This document shows, in pieces, positions 55,860 to 64,000 of a stretch of 64,000 bases of DNA. Under the pieces are notes generated by a model. It was not told where the DNA came from, ran no database searches, and saw nothing but the letters and a program-made list of their open reading frames with translations. The first letter of the stretch is position 1, and every line of letters starts with the position of its first letter. The stretch is from Catenaria anguillulae PL171. Its lineage: Eukaryota; Blastocladiomycota; Blastocladiomycetes; Blastocladiales; Catenariaceae. The translations under genes and the position numbers were made by a program. The stretch spans positions 1 to 64,000 of the forward strand of contig MCFL01000094.1 in assembly GCA_002102555.1 (NCBI GenBank). The letters are read 5' to 3'.

Positions 55860-57314
55860 TCAGCCCTTGGTCGTGAGGTAGTGCATGGCACGGCGCTCTT
55901 CCTACGGGTGGTGCAAGCGTGCGAGCAGGAGGTAAGTCTCAATATTTAAACGTGCTCGTGAACCCAACAAAGGAGGAGAACAGTCGTAGAAATAGATAGG
56001 TAGGCAGACTGAGATTATGTACCATTGAGTACCGATCATCGGAATATACCACCACCACTTGCTTGTCGCCCACAGTCGTCACAACAGTTGCCGGCGCACT
56101 CACAACCGCCGCAGGAACGGCCGGAACTGCACTCACTTCTTGCGCAAGAGCGGGCAAAGACGACGTACCCGTTGCGGGAGCTGCGACGGCAGGAGCGGAC
56201 ACGCGTGCATCCGGGGATGTTGTGGCCGTTGATGCAGTGGAAGCGTTCATGTCGTCAAAAGTGCGCTTCTTTGGACTGGGCGGCATCGAGTTGGGCGGCG
56301 TCGAGCGAAGTTGAGCATTGGGACCAACGAGAGGTTTCGGCGGGAGACCAGGAAGCGTCTTGGGCGAGGGAGCCAGGGGAACTTGTTGCGATGCTTGCGA
56401 TGGTGTGGGCGGGCGAGGAGGAGGAGGAGGGAGAGCCGGCGGTGGCGGAGGCGGAGGGAATGCAGTTGGACCGCTGGTTTGCGGGCTGTGTGCATTGAAG
56501 ATGAGCAGGTAGAATGAGCTGTTGTTCAGATGCTCTGGCATGGACCAATGAAAGTGAACACGTACAACGGTGGCGCAACAAATCCAGGCGGCGGTGGCAT
56601 TGGAGGCATTCCGGGTGGCAACGGAGGCATGCCCGGGGGCGGACGCATTGGAGGCATACCTGGGCGAGGTGGCGGGATTGGAGGCATCCCAGCAGCCATT
56701 GGCGGTGGCGGGATTGGCGGCATCCCAGGCATTGGCGGCATTCCGGGCATGGGTGGCATCGGCGGCATGCCTGGGGGCCGCGGAAAGCCCATCATTCCAG
56801 GTGGAGGTGGCATTGGCGGACGGGCGCCCGGGGGCATTGGGAATGTCGGAAAGACCGGAAACATGCCAGGCGGCGGGGGCGGGGGCGGTCCGCCAGGGAA
56901 GGCGGGCATGCCCGGAAGAGGAATGGGGGGCGGTGCCGGCAGCGCAGCAGCACCGGGCAGGCTCAATGCATCGGATGAATCGTGGTCCGTCTTTTGCTTC
57001 TTGTTGGCGGATGCGGACGATTCGTATTTGGCCATGTAGGCCGCAAGATCGGCCTCGGGGATGCCGACCATGCCCTGAATGTCAATGTCGAGCGAGTCGC
57101 GGCCCGGGATGGCGTTGGGGACGCGCTTGATGGTTTCCTTGTGGACCTGGGCAACGTGGATGGCCATGCCGCCGGCCGTGTTGAGGCGCTTGCCGCAGTG
57201 GTCGCACTTGAAGTGCTTTTGCTTCTGGTGCTGGATCAGGACGCCCTCATCCTCAAAGTCGCGGTCGCAGTACCAGCAGAAGGGACGGAACACTTTCTTC
57301 TTCTTCTTGGCCAT
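55860..57314 (-). CDS. BuGZ/ZNF207-like zinc-finger protein
   Basis: Three exons (57314-56566, 56473-56023, 55901-55860) give 413 residues. The N-terminus [20 protein letters not shown] starts two C2H2 fingers (CWYC..H..H and CDHCGKR..H..H), followed by [19 protein letters not shown], diagnostic of the family. A central Pro/Gly/Met-rich region with many PPGMPP units follows, then a Pro/Ala region. The last exon, only 14 codons, supplies [13 protein letters not shown] and completes YSMEERRA, which resembles the GLEBS-type segment by which BuGZ binds Bub3. The human protein binds microtubules and Bub3 at kinetochores and also acts in splicing. That last role assignment is family knowledge. Confidence 0.88.
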
Positions 57315-57830
57315 GGCGATACGTGGTTTTGTATTGTTTTGCTTTCAAGAGAGTTGCAGCGAGTTGACGAGTGTGGTCTGGACTCGGGCCATGAGCCATA
57401 TGCATGCTATAAATGCGTATTGACCGGGATTTATTCATATTTCTTCATACCGATGTTTGCCAATGACGAAACAAAATCCCAACACACACGAGCTGGATCG
57501 AGAGCCCCGCTCGGAGCACTCCCAGTCCTAACCTAACCCTAAGACTTAAACCCTAAACCTAAACGTAGACTAGACTGTGGTGGCGTTTCCGCTTTGCGCT
57601 CCAAAAACGGGAGCGTTTGGTGCCGCCCAGACTTTGTTTCAACCGCAAAGTGACTCACTGCCAGACTTGCCACCAGCTCTGCTCGCCACACTTGACGATT
57701 TCACACCAACTCTCACTCTGGCTGGGCACAAAACTAGAAGACGCCCCCGCTGACCTCCGCCCACCGGAACAGCACACGTGCTCTCGACAGCTGTCCATGA
57801 TCACGCGCTCCACCAAAGACACTATCATCC
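57315..57830. promoter_or_regulatory. divergent promoter with telobox-like repeats
   Basis: About 515 nt between the zinc-finger and SNF2 starts. At 57527-57564 the plus strand reads as degenerate telomere-type repeats: CCTAA, CCTAA, CCCTAA, then AAACCCTAAA and CCTAAA. Two perfect AACCCTAA teloboxes lie at 57535-57542 and 57549-57556. Such boxes are known promoter elements bound by Tbf1-type or telobox factors in yeasts and plants. Confidence 0.5.
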
Positions 57831-60800
57831 ATGCCCCCGAAACGCACCTTGACCCGCCGCGGCCCTGCTGCCTCGGCCGCCGCCACGGCTGATCCGCCCA
57901 CCGGCACCGACGACCCGGCGTCAACCAGTGCCGGCTCGTCCGCCCCGGCATCCCGCGACCCGTCGCCGCCTGCCTCCGACACTGCGTCCCGCCGCTCGAC
58001 GCGCGCACGCACCACAACCGTTACGGCGGCCGCCTCGTCTTCTTCCCGCAAGCGCAACGCCCCCGAACCGTCGTCGTCCGACTCGGAAAACGACGCCGCT
58101 GCAAGCGAGGCCGAAGACAACGACGATGCCCAGGACGACGATGCGGAGTATGAAAAGAAGCCCCCGAAAACTAAACGTGCACGGACGGCCGCCAAGCCGG
58201 TGGCAAAGGGCAAGGGGAAGGCCAAAGCTGGCACGGCCGCAGCCACGAAAGGTAAAGGTAAAGCCAAGGGCAAAAAGAAGGACGCAGATGACGACGACTT
58301 TGCCGCAGAAGACGAGCAAGCCGGTGATGATTGGAGCGAGGGGGATGACGATGATGACGAGGACGCTTCATTCATGCGCTTGACAATTGACGAGATGCCT
58401 ACTGAGGACGCCAGGGGGCAGCAGCAGAACCCGCAAAACCAGCACCAAGCGGGATCCGGCGATGCAGCCAATGCCAGCGTGACCGATTTCAGGACGCGTA
58501 TTGCCGCCATGGAAAAGACGGCCAGCGCGTGGTGGATCAAGTACCCAAACTATCCGAGGTTGCACTTGCCTGACCAAGATGGGCAGCAGGAGGCCGGCGA
58601 TGACCAGACTGAGGAGTCGTCGGGTTTGGGGATTGACAGTGATGATGATGAGGACGAAGAAGGTGGCGACAATCAGCCCGGTTCGTTGCTTTCATCCCGC
58701 CGTTCCCTTTTCTCATCTTCAGTCGTCACTGACAAAGCACACATTTCGAACTCAAGATTTGTTTATTGGGGCATCCAAGTACCACCACTTGACCCGCTTC
58801 CCTGTCCCGGCCGATGGCCTCAACGACGAAGGCGTATGGACGCGCGACGATCTGCCTATCCTGGCCGAAATGACGTGCCACTGGGAACCCGTGCTACTCG
58901 TGCACCGCCCCGTGCGTATCCGCGACGACCCGGAGCGCCCCGAATCGTACCGCACCGACTATGACCAGTATGAAGTCAAGGCCTTCCGCCTGCCCGAGGT
59001 CAAGCAGCACACCCCTTGGACCAAGCAACTCATGAATAAGCACGGAAAAAAAACCTCGTTCTTGCCGACTGTCCGCGCCGACCCGTATTACACGGCCGAC
59101 GAAACCGGGAGGCGGTGGTTCTTGAGCAGCTACCAGTCGGAAAAGTGCAACCTGTGGCGCGTCACCGACTCGACCCTCGCAGCGGCTCAGGAAATGGCCT
59201 CGGCGGATCCCCAGTTCAACGCCGAGACTGACTCACTCGCCGACATTGTGACGATTCCCAGCGACGGGTCGCACGCCATCTCGTCCGAGCTTGACGAGCG
59301 CATGCTCCCGTACTTGCGGATCGTGCTTCGTCCCGTCAAGGGTGCAAAGTACACGGCGTTCGAGGCTGCCCAGCCGACGGCCGCCGCGGGCACAAACTTC
59401 AACTACACCCGTGAAACTCGGTTCCGCCATTGGGAGTATCAATGGTGCGTCTATTTGCGGACGGCAAAGGCAAACGCGGACCTGAGGAAGCGGACGCCTG
59501 GCGTGACGCAAACGATTCGTCGGATTCTCGACATGTTTCAGCCCGGATACGGCCCCATGTGGCAGCGGGTCATGAGTGTGGAGGCCGAGTTGAGAAAGCT
59601 GCGTCGGCAGCAGGCCGAGGAAGATGGAGCGACGACCAATGGCAACGGGGACGACGGCGAGGAAGATGCCATGGACGTGGATGCGCCTGCCGCCGCTGGC
59701 AGTGCGTCGTCCGGTTCGGCACGCAATGGAGCAACCACGTCTGCGACCACGACCGACACGGAACCCGACGCCACGACAGCCGCAGGCGCACAAGACGAAG
59801 ACGCCGCTGCATCCGCCTTTGATTTCGACCACATTGACGAGCTCAGGATCCCCGAAATTCACGAACAACCCCTTGATCATGCGCTCCAAGAAACGCCGCG
59901 TGGCATGAAGGTGACCCTGCACGAGTACCAGCGCCGCATCCTGACATGGCTCAAGTCGTACGAGTCGGATCGCGACGCCCAAATTGTGCCCATTCCCGAC
60001 GGCGGCGACGAGCTCCAATACATTCGCTTGGGCAAGCGTGGCATGCTGTACCGGCCGGCGCGTTGCGAAATGGCCGAGTCGCCCGATGCGTGGACGCGCG
60101 AGCTCCCGCCGCTGCCGAGGATTGCGTGCCATGGCGCGATCGAGGCCTCCAAGGTCGGGTCAGGCAAGACCATCACGGCCCTTTCGCTGATTCAAGCTGC
60201 GCCCTTCCGGTCCGTCAACGAGCTACACGTGGATCCGATGGATGTCGGCAAGTTTTTGCCGTCGCGTGCAACGCTCATTGTGGTCCGCAGTGACTTGACT
60301 TCGCAGTGGATGGCCGAGGCGGCCAAGGCAATGCCGCCTGGGTTCAAGATCAAGCTTTTGACTACGATTCATGATTACCGTGACCTGTCCTGGAATGACG
60401 TGTTGACGTCCGATGCGGTGTTGGTGTCGACGGCGTTCTTGCAGAATGCCAACTATCGCACACGGGTGGCCGAGTTGGTTGGCGAGGACAAATACTCGGC
60501 ACAGGATGTGCGTGGGGCCAGTACCGTGTCGAGCTTTTCACAGTCCATGGCCGAGCACGTGCAGGATTTGTTGCACATGGGACGTAAGAGGTTTGGGAAA
60601 AGGAAGGGTAGTGTGATTCTTGAGCGAGTGTACGGCATTCTCACTTGCCATTTCTTTTCACTGGATTCGGAACTGACCATTGTTTCCCTTTCCTTGTTTT
60701 AGCTTCTGGCATCGCATTGTCGTTGACGAGCTGCACGAGTTTGTTGCTCCCGAAGAGCTTACTCGCAGCGAGGCGTACTGGCGTCGGTACGCTTACATTT

Positions 60801-62530
60801 GACACATCTGATTCCACACACAAACGAACATCTTGACTCACTCGCTCTCTTGACGCAACAGCTACCGCAACCGCCGCGAAGACAACACGGTCAACCTCTC
60901 ACCCGCCGTCAAAAAGCTCGCCGCCGACATCCGCAACTTCCTCTACGCCTCTCGCACGCGCTTCATCCTCGGCCTCACGGGCAGTCCGGTCCTCGACACG
61001 CCTGAAGCGACTGAGCGCCTTTTGCGGTTGCTTCAAGTGCGCAACATTCCGCCCAAGGTCAATCTCAAGGTCTGCATGCACTCGCTGCTGTCGCGCGCGA
61101 CACGCCGTGCCAACCCTGACCTCCAGCTCCCACCAGTCAAGTACCAGACCGTGTGGCTGCACCTGACGCCAACCGAACTCGGCTTGGCCGCCGCGGCCAT
61201 GCGTCGTGACCGTGGCACCAGGCTCATGGCATTGCAGCACCATCAGCTGCTCGAGGAGTTCCAGAACTTGGGCCATGGCGGCGCACGCATGCGCGAGGAC
61301 GAGGTGTTGACCGCAGCGGAAATCAGTCAGCGATTGCAGTCAGTGCGCCAAAAGCAAATGGAAAACATGACGAGACGCCTTCAGGAGCTGGGCGGGTTGT
61401 TGGAGACGCAAAAGCAGAGCATGGGCGAGAAGGTGCAAGAGTGGCCTGCCACACGGAGGTGGGTGTTGGGCATGGGCTTGAAGCCCGAGGATTTGCCGCA
61501 GGCAGTGGCGGCCATGGGCGATTCACAAGTCATGGGGTTCTCGCAGACCCAAGGTCATGGTGGCGGTGGTGGAGGTGGAAATGCCGCGGCGCGCGCAAAC
61601 CAAGCCTTGTTGGCCGTGCCCGAGGCCGAGCGCGTCTTGATTCGCCAACGAGTTGCCGCCTTTTTGGATACCAGACAGTTGATTCTCCGCACGACCGAAG
61701 AACTCAGGGAAATCTCGGCACAATTCAACTTTATGGAAGCCGTCCTCGACACGGTGAAGCGCCAAGACTTGGAACCCTGCCCCATTTGCTTCGAGGACAT
61801 CGAGCCGGGTCAAGAGCTGTACCTCACCCACTGTGGCCACACGTTCTGTGTGCCGTGCGGAACACAACTCAAAAGCTCGTGGCAGCCAAGGTGTGCGATC
61901 TGTCGCAGCGCGATTGAAAACTTCACACGCATGAAGATTCAATCCGAAGACCCGACGGCGGCTGGTGAGGCTGAGGAGGACACTGACAAGGCGAACGGAT
62001 CCGACGACGATGATGATGGCAGCGACAAGTCCATCGACTACTCCGTCTATGGCACCAAGGTGGAAGCGCTCGTCAAATACACGCTGCGTGCGGTGCGCAA
62101 GGACAAGTCCGCCAAGCTCATCATGTTTGTGCAATTCCGGCGCCTGGCCACCATCATTTCGCGCGCCTTTACCGAGCTCGGCATCGTCAACGTGAGTCTT
62201 GCCGGCGGCAACGTGCTCTCCAAGCGCAAGGCCGTGACGGCGTTCAAGCACGACCCGAATGTGCGCGTGATTTTCTTGTCGTACGAGTCGTCCGTGTCAG
62301 GTCTGCATTTGACGGAGGCAAACTATGTGTGCATTGTGCACCCGTTCTTGGCCGAGGACGAGGCCACATCGCGCGCATTTGAGCTGCAGGGCATTGCCCG
62401 TGCGGTCCGTGCGGGTCAGACACGCGAGGTGACAGTTGTGCGGTTTGCTAGTCGTGGCACGATTGAGGAGGATTTGACGGCGGCTCGGACGATGACCGAG
62501 GACGAGCAGGTGGTTGAAGAGCGCGATTGA
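57831..62530 (+). CDS. SNF2-family DNA-dependent ATPase with embedded RING finger (Rad5/SHPRH-like)
   Basis: Four exons (57831-58680, 58757-60629, 60703-60786, 60862-62530; introns 76, 73 and 75 nt) give 1491 residues. A charged N-terminus with Lys/Gly/Ala and Asp/Glu runs precedes the helicase core. Motif I is EASKVGSGKTITALS near residue 750, motif II is VVDELHEF near 915, and motif III is LGLTGSP. A C3HC4 RING (CPICFEDIEPGQ..HCGHTFCVPC..CAICRS) near residue 1240 sits between the helicase halves, as in Rad5, HLTF and SHPRH. The C-terminal half has IMFVQFRR, FLSYESSVSGLHLTEAN and RAVRAGQTREV. Such proteins combine DNA translocation with ubiquitin ligation in DNA damage tolerance or transcription. 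The core is quite diverged, so the exact subfamily is uncertain. Confidence 0.87.
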
Positions 62531-63074
62531 AAGTTTGAAAGACTTGATGCAGGGGAGTGACGGCTTTGAGTGTATCGTTTTGTTTGACCATTCTTTCGTC
62601 CTTATTATGTTGATGCAGAAACCGTAGTATCGTCCCTTCTCATGATTTCGTCAAGGATAACACTGGTTTGAAATTATTTGAAATGTGCCGCTGTATGAAC
62701 AGTTGCAGGAATGTCGTTTCTCTTCGGTGCTGCTTTCAAGGCCAGGATCGCTCTCACGCGGGACTATCCAAGGGACGGAGTAAATACAATAATGGTTTGG
62801 CAGCAGAAACATACATACATACAAAGGAGGGGCGTTGTCAGGAGGTGTTCAAACAGACAATTCGGTTAGCGGCGTATGCACGAACATATAAATATTGGCG
62901 GTAAAGGCAACAGAAAGCAAGAGAAGGTAGTGATGAGGTGGAGGAAAGCCACGAAAACAGGGCAAGGGAATCAAAAACAAAAACAAGGACAGACAAAAGC
63001 AAAGGAAGGTCAACAACACTAATGAGAACAACACTAACCGATAAAACAAAACGGCGATACAGAAAACCAATAAA
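62531..63074. other. convergent intergenic region
   Basis: About 540 AT-richer nt, purine-rich on the plus strand from 62890 to 63060 (CT-rich on minus, the 3' UTR side of the orphan gene). No gene recognised. Confidence 0.5.
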
Positions 63075-63932
63075 TCACACATTGCTCAATCCGCGGACTG
63101 CACAACAAGTGCATTGCACAAACATTTTCCGGACAGCCGCCAACGTGATCCCACACCTGGACCGCCGAATCTGATAATGCTGTTTGATTGCGTCCAACGT
63201 ATCCCGCAACGACCTGTGTCGAATCACGCAGTTACACATCAAGTTGGCCGGCGGCAAGCCCGAATGCGACGCAGCGGCCGCCACAATCACAGGGCAATCC
63301 TCGCGGTGCTCGACAAACTGATGTGCTGCCCGAAAGATACGCGGCCACATGTTGCGAGGCACAATCAAGTGCGTGTCGCCTCGCCACGCCAAGTGGTAGC
63401 TTTGGATCAAGGCCTCAACAGCATTTTGAGGGACGGGCACGTGTGCGGGGCGGCCGCCGGGAAGCGCGCCAACGGGCCCGGCGTATTCGTCGCCAAGATC
63501 AGCAAGCGGGTCCTCGCCGTCATCGTCGTCATCCATGTCGTCGTCGCTGCCTGAACCCAAATCGGCAAAGCCAAACGACGGCGGCAACTGGTGCGTTTGC
63601 TGCTGCTGTGGTTGATGGAACTGCTGCTGAGGCTGCTGGTGTTGATGATGCTGCTGCTGTGCACCAAACCCGCCGGCATTGTCCGTTGCAATCATCGGTT
63701 GGGAAGCAAATGTCGGTGGCACCGCCCCAGCGGGCGGACTGGTCACGCTGGAGCCGTGATCGACCGATGGGAAGCCAATGCCGCCAATCGACAAGCCCGA
63801 GTAGTTGGGCGGTGGCGGAGGAGGATGTGACGAAGTCGAGCCGGCGCCCGACGACTTCAAACGGCGGCCACGGGGGAGCCGGTGAGTCAGGTTATGTGGA
63901 TCATCATGGCCAATAAATGGAGCAACGGTGAC
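63075..63932 (-). CDS. hypothetical protein, C-terminal exon (5' end off window)
   Basis: An exon of 285 codons whose frame begins at a likely acceptor (CGATAG at about 63937-63932), so upstream exons lie beyond the right edge. It starts VTVAPFIGHDDPHN. A Pro-rich part, a Gln-rich region with poly-Gln and His (CAG/CAA repeats near 63590-63665) and an acidic DDDMDDDDDGED run follow. The last 110 residues look folded (NAVEALIQSYHLAWRGD, NMWPRIFRAAHQFVEH) and end with scattered Cys (LMCNCVIRH, MFVQCTCCAVRG). I do not recognise the family. The polyQ and acidic segments would suit a transcription regulator, but this is a guess. Confidence 0.6.
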   Translation of the reverse strand, partial: VTVAPFIGHDDPHNLTHRLPRGRRLKSSGAGSTSSHPPPPPPNYSGLSIGGIGFPSVDHGSSVTSPPAGAVPPTFASQPMIATDNAGGFGAQQQHHQHQQPQQQFHQPQQQQTHQLPPSFGFADLGSGSDDDMDDDDDGEDPLADLGDEYAGPVGALPGGRPAHVPVPQNAVEALIQSYHLAWRGDTHLIVPRNMWPRIFRAAHQFVEHREDCPVIVAAAASHSGLPPANLMCNCVIRHRSLRDTLDAIKQHYQIRRSRCGITLAAVRKMFVQCTCCAVRGLSNV

Positions 63933-64000
63933 CTATCGAAAGCAAGGTGGACAGAATCGAGGATTGGAGAAGGGAAAGAAAGGACAAATTAAGCGAGTGC

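Noticed and set aside
56580-56930. Collagen-like GGxGGxPGG frame on the plus strand
   Set aside because: It is the antisense of the PPGMPP repeats of the BuGZ-like protein, which has fingers and splice structure on the minus strand.
1-64000. CRISPR arrays, tRNA or rRNA genes, bacterial-type operons
   Set aside because: No direct repeat-spacer pattern, no convincing tRNA A/B boxes or cloverleaf, and the gene structure is eukaryotic.

Overview
This window is nuclear DNA from a fungus. It is GC-rich, with genes closely packed on both strands and many short spliceosomal introns (about 49 to 220 nt, mostly 65 to 105, with GT...AG ends). Fungal hallmarks are a kexin (Kex2) protease, a Rom2/Rgf-type RhoGEF with DEP, DH, PH and CNH domains, a Ste50/Ubc2-type SAM-RA-SH3-SH3 adaptor, Mcd4-type GPI ethanolamine-phosphate transferase and Sed5. 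The mix of features suggests a zoosporic or other early-diverging fungus rather than an ascomycete yeast; that placement is inference.

Layout. 1-4561 (minus): a guanylyltransferase-like gene whose catalytic motifs are all degraded, with a very long low-complexity tail that runs off the left edge. 5035-8017 (plus): MCD4/PIGN. 8018-9743: intergenic with decayed coding. 9744-11049: peroxisomal thiolase. 11739-12606 (minus): oligoribonuclease. 13041-14363 (minus): malate dehydrogenase with two possible first exons. 15210-16111: NCS-1-like calcium sensor. 16568-19427 (minus): KEX2. 19964-21547: PSMD5-like. 21665-22657 (minus): IPP isomerase. 22658-27946: gene-poor, with decayed coding fragments and a Ty3/gypsy Pol scrap. 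27947-29575: INO1. 30836-32190: NAD glycerol-3-phosphate dehydrogenase. 32678-35096: acylaminoacyl-peptidase. 35251-39574 (minus): RhoGEF. 40123-41468 (minus): SED5. 42069-44645: mitochondrial intermediate peptidase. 44863-45618 (minus): RPB4. 46588-49566: STE50/UBC2-like. 50064-51602: MEMO1-like. 51830-53073: an inverted pair of related coiled-coil sequences, one broken. 53481-55021 (minus): a frameshifted reverse transcriptase gene that seems to have introns. 55860-57314 (minus): BuGZ/ZNF207-like zinc finger. 57831-62530: SNF2 ATPase with RING. 63075-63932 (minus): orphan gene cut by the right edge.

Most genes are conserved housekeeping functions and do not form one pathway. Themes are central carbon and lipid metabolism (thiolase, MDH, INO1, GPD, IDI), the secretory pathway (MCD4, KEX2, SED5), cell-wall and MAPK signalling (RhoGEF, Ste50-like) and transcription or capping. 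Several enzymes (MDH, IDI, GPD) have a mitochondrial-like N-terminal extension in front of an internal Met, which suggests dual-localised isoforms.

The most unusual item is the catalytically dead capping-enzyme paralogue. After that come the intron-bearing reverse transcriptase, the His/Cys insertion in the MEMO1 homologue, the SAM-RA-SH3-SH3 adaptor and the telobox cluster in a divergent promoter. Exon boundaries were inferred by eye from splice consensus, reading-frame continuity and family conservation.
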